A stretch of DNA of 64,000 nt from an uncultured bacterium (GTDB lineage: Bacteria > Elusimicrobiota > Elusimicrobia > Elusimicrobiales > Elusimicrobiaceae). Location of the stretch: positions 1 through 64,000 of the forward strand of contig CASFFZ010000001.1 of NCBI GenBank assembly GCA_949294095.1, written 5' to 3'. A program made the translations under genes and the position numbers. Below, piece after piece: positions 42,841-50,702 of the stretch. How positions within the stretch are numbered: position 1 is the first letter of the stretch; every line of letters begins with the position of its first letter. Under the pieces are notes generated by a model, which was given only the letters and a program-made list of their open reading frames with translations, was not told where the DNA came from and did not search any database.

Positions 42841-44084
42841 AACTGCCCGATTTAATCGTTACCGGCTGGGCCGAAATTATAAGCCATAAAATGCGCAGTT
42901 TTTTAAGCGTGTTTGCCATTGCAATCGGCATTGCCACCACGTTCTACACGTTAAGCATTCTCAGCCAGAACTACCGGAATATAAATCGCACCGCCGAAAT
43001 ATCCGGCACGGGCCGGCTGGATTCCCAGGTGGACCGGCCCATCTCGATGGAACAGCACCGGCAGCTGATGCAGGTACTGCCGCCGGGATCATCCGTCTCG
43101 CTGCGCACGGAGGAAGCTTTCGTTCTGGCGTCTTATAAAGAACAACCTTTTAGCGGGTTTTCCATGGAGGGGGTGCTTCCTTCCTGGATGGACAGCGCCT
43201 TCAACTATGAGGTGGAAGGCCGTTTTTTTAATTGGCAGGATATAGAAAACAAACACCGGGTAGCGGTTATCATCGTATACCCCCGGGAAAAAAATCTGCG
43301 TGACATGTACTTTCTATGGGACAATCACGGCGTGGACACAAAACTGGAGGACATGGCCAAACACATCAATCTGCTGAACCAACAAATTACCTTAAACGGA
43401 GAAACTTTTACGGTTGTGGGCATTCTGCGGGCGCCGCGCGTGGAAAAAGATTTCCGGGCCGCCAGAGACCAAGAAAGACGTCAATTAATTTTAATTCCTT
43501 ACTCCACCTGGGGCGAAATGCTTCCCTATCGGTTGGAATATGCTTCTACCGACTTGCGGATTGTTACCGGCGATGAAAAAACCGCCCATTTGGCCCAAGC
43601 GGAGCTGACTTCTTTTCTCCGCCAGCAGTTTGGGCGCCAATTTAATCCCAATATCCGTTTATTCCGAAATGAATTGCTCCTCGCGCGCAAAACGGCGTGG
43701 TACAATTTGCGTTCTATGTTTTTTATCGGTTTAATTGCGATGATTGCGGGCGGGATTGGAATTATGAACATTACGATGGTAATCATTTTTTCCCGCACGC
43801 GGGAAATCGGCATCCGCCGCGCGCTAGGAGCCACCCGGTTGGATATTTTGGTTCAGTTTCTAGTGGAAGCCTTGCTCTTGGGTCTGTGCGGCGCAGCAGG
43901 CGGCATTGTGCTGGGATACCTGGCCGTTGTGCACATGGCGGACAATGCCGCCCAAATGACATCTTCCTGGTGGGTAATCGCTACCGCTGTGCTGCTGGCG
44001 CTGGCCACCAGTTTTTTATTTGCGCTGTACCCGGCGTACCAAGCCTCCAAACTCAAACCGGTGGACGCGCTTAAATACGAATAA
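42837..44084 (+). CDS. MacB-type ABC permease
   Basis: 415 aa with the MacB topology: one N-terminal membrane helix (about 18-40), a ~230-residue periplasmic domain and three C-terminal helices (about 290-310, 340-365, 375-400) forming the FtsX domain. MFFIGLIAMIAGGIGIMNIT and SRTREIGIRRALGAT are diagnostic. MacB-type systems are mechanotransmitters that drive export of peptides, lipoproteins or drugs through the TolC channel without moving substrate across the inner membrane. Cargo unknown. Last gene of the export operon. Confidence 0.92.
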   Translation: MKLPDLIVTGWAEIISHKMRSFLSVFAIAIGIATTFYTLSILSQNYRNINRTAEISGTGRLDSQVDRPISMEQHRQLMQVLPPGSSVSLRTEEAFVLASYKEQPFSGFSMEGVLPSWMDSAFNYEVEGRFFNWQDIENKHRVAVIIVYPREKNLRDMYFLWDNHGVDTKLEDMAKHINLLNQQITLNGETFTVVGILRAPRVEKDFRAARDQERRQLILIPYSTWGEMLPYRLEYASTDLRIVTGDEKTAHLAQAELTSFLRQQFGRQFNPNIRLFRNELLLARKTAWYNLRSMFFIGLIAMIAGGIGIMNITMVIIFSRTREIGIRRALGATRLDILVQFLVEALLLGLCGAAGGIVLGYLAVVHMADNAAQMTSSWWVIATAVLLALATSFLFALYPAYQASKLKPVDALKYE

Positions 44085-44094
44085 GCCCTTATTT

Positions 44095-44103
44095 TGATAC
44101 AAT
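44095..44103 (+). promoter_or_regulatory. Extended -10 of rnhA, predicted leaderless start
   Basis: TGATACAAT (44095-44103) is an extended -10 that ends 6 nt before the rnhA ATG. The bases between are ACCCCT, with no Shine-Dalgarno. Confidence 0.5.
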
Positions 44104-44109
44104 ACCCCT

Positions 44110-44688
44110 ATGCAAGTAAAAATAAACATTGACGGCGGTTCCCGCGGCAACCCCGGCCCCGGCGCCGCGGCGTACGTGATCTGTTCCCTAGATGGCGCCA
44201 TACTGGCGCAGGAAGGGCACTTTATGCCGCATTGCACCAATAATCAGGCCGAATACACCGCCCTGAAGCTGGCTTTGATTAAAGCCAAAGAACTGGGCGC
44301 AACGGAGCTTTTTATTCAATCGGATTCGTTGCTTTTAGTTAAACAATTTTTAGGCGAATACAAAATAAAACATCCGGACTTGGCGGCCCGCATGGCCGTC
44401 ATCCGCCGCCTGGCCGCCCCGTTTACCATTCATATGCAGCATGTGCTGCGCCACCTCAATAAAGCGCCCGACGCCTTGGCCAATAAAGCCATGGACGCCA
44501 AGCAGTCCGTCGGATTTAATCCTATCGTCCGCCTGCCGCAGGACGAAGAGCTCCCCCCCGCCCCGCGGGAAAATATCGTAAACGGTGTAGAAGTAAAACC
44601 GGTACAACGGCAAACCGCCCCGGCCAAACCCGCTTCCAAGCGCACCCTCAAAAAGCCGCACCAACCGGACTTGTTTGGCGAGCTGTAA
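44110..44688 (+). CDS. rnhA: Ribonuclease HI with C-terminal clamp-binding motif
   Basis: 192 aa. The RNase H fold covers residues 1-130 with the four acidic catalytic positions D8 (NIDGGSRGNPG), E48 (NNQAEYTAL), D72 (IQSDSLLLV) and D121 (NKAPDALAN). It degrades RNA in RNA:DNA hybrids. A Pro/Lys-rich flexible tail (about 135-184) follows and ends in HQPDLFGEL. Residues 185-189, QPDLF, match the pentapeptide by which DNA polymerases and repair proteins bind the beta sliding clamp. The promoter of rnpB overlaps the last codons. The HBD domain of eukaryotic RNase H1 is absent. Confidence 0.88.
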   Translation: MQVKINIDGGSRGNPGPGAAAYVICSLDGAILAQEGHFMPHCTNNQAEYTALKLALIKAKELGATELFIQSDSLLLVKQFLGEYKIKHPDLAARMAVIRRLAAPFTIHMQHVLRHLNKAPDALANKAMDAKQSVGFNPIVRLPQDEELPPAPRENIVNGVEVKPVQRQTAPAKPASKRTLKKPHQPDLFGEL

Positions 44689-44705
44689 CCGCTTTTTGCT
44701 ACAAT
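44675..44705 (+). promoter_or_regulatory. rnpB promoter
   Basis: TTGGCG (44675-44680) and the extended -10 TGCTACAAT (44697-44705) are separated by 19 bp. The -35 lies in the last codons of rnhA. The predicted start agrees with the 5' end of helix P1 at 44711. Confidence 0.65.
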
Positions 44706-44710
44706 AAGAA

Positions 44711-45048
<338 letters not shown>

Positions 45049-45054
45049 CTTTTC

Positions 45055-45079
45055 ACTCCGCTTGATGCGGAGTTTTTTT
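45055..45079 (+). terminator. rnpB terminator
   Basis: ACTCCGC (45055-45061) and GCGGAGT (45067-45073) form a stem followed by T7, directly after P1 of RNase P RNA. Confidence 0.9.
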
Positions 45080-45151
45080 ATGAAAGCGGCCCCGTTTGGC
45101 TGCGGCGCTTCTTTGCAAACGGCGGCCGCCTCGGCGCATTTACCAACAAAA

Positions 45152-45173
45152 ACGCCCGCCTGCAGGCGGGCGT
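45152..45173 (-). terminator. Terminator of the rsmI-tsaC-kinase operon
   Basis: ACGCCCGCC (45152-45160) and GGCGGGCGT (45165-45173) form a perfect 9-bp stem, and on the minus strand a TTTTTG run follows. It lies 20 bp beyond the histidine-kinase stop. Confidence 0.85.
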
Positions 45174-45193
45174 GATGTGCCAAAAGGGCGGTT

Positions 45194-46189
45194 TTATTCG
45201 GCCAGAATAGTCTTTTTTTCCACATTGGGAATCGGCGCTTTGTCCGCTGCCGCGCCGGAAGGCTTCTGCGGAATAGAAAACCAAAACACGGATCCCTGCC
45301 CCAGCCCGGCGCTTTCCACGCCAATCTCCCCGCCGTGGGCGTTTACAATTTCCTGCGCAATAGAAAGCCCTAATCCCCAGCCTTGTTTTTTAAGGCTGCG
45401 GTTATTTTCGGACTGGTGGAACTTTTGGAACACTTTTTCTTTTTCCGTGTGCAGCAGGCCCGGGCCGTTGTCTGCCACTTTAAAGGTGAGCATCCCGTTT
45501 AATACATAAAACCACGCTTCCACTCTTCCTCCCTGCGGCGAAAATTTAATGGCGTTTCCGATTAAATTATTAAGCACCTGCGAAATGCGAAAGCGGTCGG
45601 CCACTACGGTTACTTCGGCGGGATATTCGCATTTTTGCAAAAAGATGCCTTTTTTCTGGGCATTTACGGCCTGCAAGGTAATAACATCGTTTAACAGTGC
45701 GTTAAAATTAAACGGCTGGGCGTCCATTTTGAAGCGGCCGGATTCAATCATGGAAATATCCATTAAATCCGCCATTAGCATATTCATATTGTCCGTCGCT
45801 TTTAGAATGTTGTTCAGGGCGGTCTGGTCGTTATTTCCGCCGCCTTGCGGGTTATCCATCATCAATACGGAGGTAAAGCCTTGAATGGAAGAAAGCGGCT
45901 GGCGCAGATCGTGCGCCACGATAGACATAAATTTGGAACGGATTTCGTTTAACCGGTTCAGCTCCTGGTTGGAAAGGCGCAGCTTTTCCACCATGCTTTC
46001 CAGTACATTTACTTTGCCCGAAAGCTGCATCTGCAGGGTGGCAATTTGCTGCTGGTAATTATGTTCCGCCTTCATAATGGTGCGGTGCATTTTTTTAAGC
46101 ACGAATTTTTTGGTAATCCAATACGTCAATAGCGACAAAGACGCCGCCACCAACAAGGAATAAGAAACCAGAATTTGCCATAGCGTCAT
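45194..46189 (-). CDS. Sensor histidine kinase
   Basis: 331 aa. A short N-terminal membrane helix (about 5-24) with almost no periplasmic loop is followed by a coiled coil (about 33-85). The HisKA domain has phospho-acceptor H93 in SIVAHDLRQPLSS, and the HATPase domain has N box NNLIGNAIKFSP, G1 DNGPGL and G2 GWGLGLSIA. With no extracellular domain it probably senses an internal or membrane cue. No response regulator is adjacent, so it is an orphan. It starts 3 nt after tsaC. Confidence 0.9.
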   Translation of the reverse strand: MTLWQILVSYSLLVAASLSLLTYWITKKFVLKKMHRTIMKAEHNYQQQIATLQMQLSGKVNVLESMVEKLRLSNQELNRLNEIRSKFMSIVAHDLRQPLSSIQGFTSVLMMDNPQGGGNNDQTALNNILKATDNMNMLMADLMDISMIESGRFKMDAQPFNFNALLNDVITLQAVNAQKKGIFLQKCEYPAEVTVVADRFRISQVLNNLIGNAIKFSPQGGRVEAWFYVLNGMLTFKVADNGPGLLHTEKEKVFQKFHQSENNRSLKKQGWGLGLSIAQEIVNAHGGEIGVESAGLGQGSVFWFSIPQKPSGAAADKAPIPNVEKKTILAE

Positions 46190-46192
46190 CGG

Positions 46193-46843
46193 TTATGCCT
46201 CCTTTTTTTCCTGCAACGCAATCCCCATTGTCTGCTCCAGCGCCGCGCGGGCAATTCCTCCCTCCCGCAGCAAAACGGGTTTTTCTCCCGTCAGATCCAC
46301 CACGCTGGAAGCCGTGGGGCTAAGCGTTCCGCCCAAAAAGATATAATCCACTTTTCCCGTAAACGTTTCCAAAATGCTTTTTTCATCCGTCAAGACGGGC
46401 TGGCCGTGCAAATTGGCGCTGGTGCACGCCATAGGCGCTTGCATCAGGGACAGCAATTTAACCAAAAAAGCATTCCCCGGCACCCGAATGCCCAGCCCCG
46501 CAAACCCGCGCGCCAGCGGCTTGCCTTTATCGGAGGGCGGCACAATGGCCGTCAGCGCACCGGGCCAATAGGCCTGCGCCAATTTTTCGGCCGCCGGCGA
46601 AAACGTGGCCACTTGATGGGCTTGGCGTAAAGAACCCGTTAAAATTTGCAGCGGCGAAGCAGCCGGCCGCTCTTTAATGCGGTAAATTTCCGCTATCGCC
46701 GTTTCGCAAAACGCGCCGGTGCCAATGCCGTATACGGTGTCTGTAGGCAGTACGGCCAGGGCCCCTTTTTCAAGGTCTTGGGCCGCCCGCAACATATATT
46801 CCGGCGTCATTTCTTCTGTTTTAAAAACAAGCGTCTTGCGCAT
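46193..46843 (-). CDS. tsaC: Threonylcarbamoyl-AMP synthase (TsaC/Sua5 family)
   Basis: ATG at 46843 after GGAGGAAGAAG gives 216 aa. The YrdC fold makes threonylcarbamoyl-AMP from Thr, bicarbonate and ATP for the t6A37 modification. Motifs: VLPTDTVYGIG, IKERPAASPLQI and CTSANLHGQPV. The extra Sua5 domain is lacking, so it is TsaC-like. It overlaps rsmI by 23 nt. The partners TsaB and TsaE are encoded at 54756-55906. TsaD is not in the window. Confidence 0.92.
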   Translation of the reverse strand: MRKTLVFKTEEMTPEYMLRAAQDLEKGALAVLPTDTVYGIGTGAFCETAIAEIYRIKERPAASPLQILTGSLRQAHQVATFSPAAEKLAQAYWPGALTAIVPPSDKGKPLARGFAGLGIRVPGNAFLVKLLSLMQAPMACTSANLHGQPVLTDEKSILETFTGKVDYIFLGGTLSPTASSVVDLTGEKPVLLREGGIARAALEQTMGIALQEKKEA

Positions 46844-47531
46844 CTTCTTCCTCCCGCCCGTCAGCGGCCGGACGGTCAATAATCATTACAAATTCTCCCA
46901 GCACTTTTTGTTTTTTGCTCAAATTTTCTGCCAACTGCTGCGCCGTGCCGCGCAGCCATTCTTCGTATACTTTTGAAAGCTCCCGCGCCAAAATAACCGG
47001 CGTTTCTTTGCCCAGCGTATCGGCAATCAGCTGCAGCATTTTCACCACGCGGTAAGGCGACTCGTACAGCACCACCGGGTGCTGCAGCGCATAAGCGGAC
47101 GCAATCAGTTTGGCGGCCTTGCCGGGCTTGCGCGGCAAAAAGCCCAAAAACGTAAACGCCCCCCCGGTAATGCCCGCCCCCGCCAAAGCGCACGCCACCG
47201 CACTGGGCCCCGGCAGGGAAGATACTTTTATCCCTTCCGCCACGGCTTGTTTTACCAGTTTCCACCCCGGGTCGGAAATACACGGGGTGCCGCAGTCCGA
47301 CACCAAGGCGCAGGTTTTGCCGCTTTTTAGTGCCTCCAGGCACCGGGCCACCGAACGGTCGTCGTTTTCGTTATAGCGGTAAGTCGGTTTGGAAATGCCG
47401 AAATGAGACAGCAAAATCTGGGTGCGGCGCGTATCTTCGCACAAGACGGCATCGGCGGTTTTGAGAACCTCCAAAGCGCGCAGGGTAATGTCCTGCAGAT
47501 TGCCGATCGGGGTGGGGACGATATAGAGCAT
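46821..47531 (-). CDS. rsmI: 16S rRNA (cytidine-1402 2'-O) methyltransferase RsmI
   Basis: 236 aa from ATG 47531. Tetrapyrrole-methylase fold: LYIVPTPIGNLQDITLRAL, CEDTRRTQILLSHFGI, LVSDCGTPCISDPG and LPGPSAVACALAGAGI match RsmI throughout. It methylates C1402 in the decoding centre. Start codons further upstream give no family similarity. First gene of the operon with tsaC and the kinase. Confidence 0.95.
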   Translation of the reverse strand: MLYIVPTPIGNLQDITLRALEVLKTADAVLCEDTRRTQILLSHFGISKPTYRYNENDDRSVARCLEALKSGKTCALVSDCGTPCISDPGWKLVKQAVAEGIKVSSLPGPSAVACALAGAGITGGAFTFLGFLPRKPGKAAKLIASAYALQHPVVLYESPYRVVKMLQLIADTLGKETPVILARELSKVYEEWLRGTAQQLAENLSKKQKVLGEFVMIIDRPAADGREEEDAQDACF

Positions 47532-47679
47532 ATAGTAAGAGTATATAAAATAGCGGGGCGCGCCAACAGAAAATCTTATACGCAAGCAAAAAAATAAAAT
47601 ACAACGCAAGGGAGGTTATTTAGTAAAATATTTAATTGTTATTTATTTTAAAACCACACAGAGGAAACACAGAAAAGAA

Positions 47680-49146
47680 ATGTCTAAAATTCTGTCCAAA
47701 ATCAAACTCAACACGTTCGCCATTATCCTTTCCATCGTGGCGGTCGTGGCGGCGCTGACGTGGATCGTGCCCAGCGGCGCTTATGAAAAAATGGACGTAG
47801 ACGGCCGGCAGGTCGTCGTCGCCGGGACTTACCACCCCGTTCCGGCCAACCCCCAAGGGTTGTTTGATGTACTCAAAGCCCCGATTCAAGGTTTTTCCAA
47901 CACGGCGGAAGTAATTGTATTTCTGCTGGTCATCGGCGGTGTGCTGGCCGTGGTGGAAAAAACGGGCGCCATTGCCGCCGGCATTCAGGCCGCCAGCGGT
48001 TTCTTTCAGCGCAAGCCCCATTTGCGGTTTATGTTTATCCCGCTGGGGATTATTGTGTTTTCGTTGTGCGGCGCCACTTTTGGCATGTGCGAAGAAGCGC
48101 TGATTTTTATTCCCATTTTTATTCCCCTTGCCCTTTCGCTGGGGTACGACTCCGCCCTCGGCACCGCCATTCCGTTTATCGGCGCGGGGGTAGGGTTTGC
48201 CGCCGCGTTTACCAACCCCTTTACCGTAGGCATTGCGCAGGGCATTGCCCAAGTGCCGCTGTATTCGGGCATCGGCTACCGCTTTATCATCTGGATCATC
48301 TGCACCACGGTGGTAATTACATGGCTGAGCGTATATGCGCGCAAAATCCGCAAAGATCCCACCAAAAGCTTAACCTACGAGTTTGATATTGAAAAACGAA
48401 AAGAATTAAAACTCAACAAAGAAGAAACCCGTATGACCCGCCGCCAAAAATGGGTGCTGGTAGCCTTTGGGTTAGGCATGCTGACGCTGATTGCGGGCGT
48501 GTTAAAGCCGCAGCTGTGCTCCATGATTAAAGGCATGTGGGGCGTGGATTTGATGCAAATGCTGAATCTGGAAGCAAGCGGCTGGTACATTACCGAGATT
48601 GCGGCGTTGTTTTTGGGCGTAGGCTTTTTGTGCGGATTCTTGGGCAAAATGAGCATGCAAAAATTTACGGACGCTTTCTTTGACGGCGTGCGCGGCATGG
48701 CGGAAATCGCCATGCTGTTGTGTTTTGCTCAGGCCATTGTGATTATTGCCAACAACGGGCATATTTTGGATACACTGCTTAACTGGATGTCCGGCGCCAT
48801 CAGCCGGCTGCACCCGGTGTGCGCTTCTTGGGCGGCCATGATGCTGCAAACCGTGATTGATTTCTTTATTCCCTCCGGCTCCGGCAAAGCCGTGCTGACC
48901 ATGCCCATTTTGGCGCCGCTGGCCGATTTAATCGGCATTACGCGCCAGACGATGGTGCTGGCCTTCCAACTGGGCGGCAGCTGGATGAACATGGTCATCC
49001 CCACCGACCCGGTAACCATTGCCGCCATCGGCTTTGCGCGCATTGCGTATCCGAAATGGCTTAAATGGATGCTGCCGCTGTTGGCCGTGATGTACTTGTT
49101 GTCGTTTGTGCTGCTGATTCCGCCGTATTTGATGAAGTGGCAATAA
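47680..49146 (+). CDS. YfcC-family carrier (basic amino acid antiporter-like), copy 1
   Basis: 488-aa polytopic protein with about 11-12 membrane helices. The start LNTFAIILSIVAVVAALTWIVPSGAY and the SLCGATFGMCEEALIF, TNPFTVGIAQGIA and FIPSGSGKAVLTMPILAPLADL segments identify the YfcC/DcuC-like superfamily. Members are often annotated as arginine/ornithine or C4-dicarboxylate carriers. The substrate is uncertain. An AGAGGAAA lies 16 nt before the ATG, farther than usual. It is followed by a paralogue in the same direction. Confidence 0.85.
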   Translation: MSKILSKIKLNTFAIILSIVAVVAALTWIVPSGAYEKMDVDGRQVVVAGTYHPVPANPQGLFDVLKAPIQGFSNTAEVIVFLLVIGGVLAVVEKTGAIAAGIQAASGFFQRKPHLRFMFIPLGIIVFSLCGATFGMCEEALIFIPIFIPLALSLGYDSALGTAIPFIGAGVGFAAAFTNPFTVGIAQGIAQVPLYSGIGYRFIIWIICTTVVITWLSVYARKIRKDPTKSLTYEFDIEKRKELKLNKEETRMTRRQKWVLVAFGLGMLTLIAGVLKPQLCSMIKGMWGVDLMQMLNLEASGWYITEIAALFLGVGFLCGFLGKMSMQKFTDAFFDGVRGMAEIAMLLCFAQAIVIIANNGHILDTLLNWMSGAISRLHPVCASWAAMMLQTVIDFFIPSGSGKAVLTMPILAPLADLIGITRQTMVLAFQLGGSWMNMVIPTDPVTIAAIGFARIAYPKWLKWMLPLLAVMYLLSFVLLIPPYLMKWQ

Positions 49147-49262
49147 GATTTTTGCGTCCCGCCGCATTTTTGGGCAAAAAAGCCCGTGTTTGAGCCGGCG
49201 GGACGCTTTTTATGCTGGTAAGCAAAAAAATACGCTGTATAAAAAGAGGAAAACTAAAACAA

Positions 49263-50657
49263 ATGAAAAAAATGCTGTGCAACACCTATTTTTTGGTGTT
49301 CTCCATTATGGTGTTTGTGGCCGCGCTGACGTGGATCGTCCCCCCCGGCCTGTATGACCGGGTGGAAGCCGACGGCCGCACCTATGCGGTGGCGGGCTCC
49401 TACCACAGCGTCGCCAAAAACCCGCAAGGCATTGGCGCCGTTCTTTCCGCCCCGGTGGAAGGCTTCACGCAATGTGCGGAAATTATTGCTTTTATTTTGG
49501 TGGTGGGCGCCTTGTTCACCATTATTGAGCGCACGGGTGCCATTAATACGCTGATTAAAAAAGTCAGCTTCTTCTTTGCCAGCCGGCCCAAATACAAGAA
49601 ACTGTTTATTCCGGTGTGTATGTTTCTGTTCTCCCTGTGCGGGGCGATGTTTGGCATGGAAGAAGAAACGCTGATTTTTATTCCCATCTTTATCCCGCTG
49701 GCGCTTTCTCTGGGGTATGATACTGTCATCGGCATGTCCATCCCGTTTATTGGCGCCTTTACCGGATTTTCTTCGGCCTTCGTCAATCCGTTTACCGTGG
49801 GCATCGCCCAAACCATTGCCCAGCTGCCCATGTATTCCGGCTGGCAGTACCGGGTGGTCATTTGGTTTATTTTCACCTCGGTCGTGGCGGGCTTTTTTAC
49901 TTGGTACGGCGAACGCGTGCGCAAGAACCCCACCAAAAGCTTAACCTATAAAATGGATTTGGACAAACGGGCCGAGCTGAAAATCATCAACGATGTAGTG
50001 GTGGACGAATCGTTCCGCCTTACCCGCGCCCACAAACGCGTGATTGCGTCGTTTGTATTGGGGATGGGGCTTTTGTTTTACGGCGTCATCCGCTACCAAT
50101 GGTATATGATTGAAATTGCGGCGGTATTTTTGGGCGTATCCATTGCGTGCGCCTATTTCGGCAAGCTGACGCTGGATCAGGCGACCGACGCCATTATAGA
50201 CGGCGCCAAATCCATGATTGGCGTGTGTATTTTGATGGCGCTGGCGCGCTCTATTGTAATTGTAGCCACCAACGGCCATATTTTAGACACGTTCCTGCAC
50301 GCCATGACGCAAAGCGTAGGCGGGCTGCACCCCATTTTGGCCTCGCAGGCGATGTTTGTCATCCAGACGGTGCTGAACTTTTTTATCGCCTCCGGGTCGG
50401 GCCAGGCGGTGCTGACGATGCCCATTATGGTGCCGCTGGGGGACTTGGTAAACGTTTCGCGCCAAACGGTCATTTTGGCCTATCAATTCGGCGAAGGCTG
50501 GGGCAACCCGATTATCCCCACCGCCCCGGTTACCATGGGGGCGCTGGCGTTGGCAGGCATTTCGTACCCGATGTGGGTGAAATGGTTTTTAAAACTGGAA
50601 GTGATTCTGGTGGCCCTGTCGCTGATTCTGCTTATTCCGGCGTATTATATTTGGTAG
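49263..50657 (+). CDS. YfcC-family carrier, copy 2
   Basis: 464 aa from ATG 49263. A longer start at 49212 would add 17 charged residues absent from copy 1. The same landmarks occur as in copy 1: VAALTWIVPPGLYDRVEADGR, SLCGAMFGMEEETLIF, VNPFTVGIAQTIA, FFIASGSGQAVLTMPIMVPLGDL. The central loop is shorter. Tandem position and similar leaders (AGAGGAAA well before the ATG) show a duplication. Differing loops suggest divergence in substrate or regulation. A terminator follows at 50668. Confidence 0.85.
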   Translation: MKKMLCNTYFLVFSIMVFVAALTWIVPPGLYDRVEADGRTYAVAGSYHSVAKNPQGIGAVLSAPVEGFTQCAEIIAFILVVGALFTIIERTGAINTLIKKVSFFFASRPKYKKLFIPVCMFLFSLCGAMFGMEEETLIFIPIFIPLALSLGYDTVIGMSIPFIGAFTGFSSAFVNPFTVGIAQTIAQLPMYSGWQYRVVIWFIFTSVVAGFFTWYGERVRKNPTKSLTYKMDLDKRAELKIINDVVVDESFRLTRAHKRVIASFVLGMGLLFYGVIRYQWYMIEIAAVFLGVSIACAYFGKLTLDQATDAIIDGAKSMIGVCILMALARSIVIVATNGHILDTFLHAMTQSVGGLHPILASQAMFVIQTVLNFFIASGSGQAVLTMPIMVPLGDLVNVSRQTVILAYQFGEGWGNPIIPTAPVTMGALALAGISYPMWVKWFLKLEVILVALSLILLIPAYYIW

Positions 50658-50667
50658 AATGAATTAA

Positions 50668-50695
50668 GCCCCTTGGCCCGGCCAAGGGGCTTTTT
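50668..50695 (+). terminator. Terminator after the carrier pair
   Basis: GCCCCTTGGC (50668-50677) pairs with GCCAAGGGGC (50681-50690), followed by T5. It lies just 7 bp ahead of the next ATG. Confidence 0.88.
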
Positions 50696-50702
50696 AAAAG
50701 CT

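Noticed and set aside
50658-50702. TPP riboswitch before the symporter-thiamine pyrophosphokinase pair
   Set aside because: Only 45 bp, filled by a terminator hairpin; no CTGAGA or thi-box sequence.
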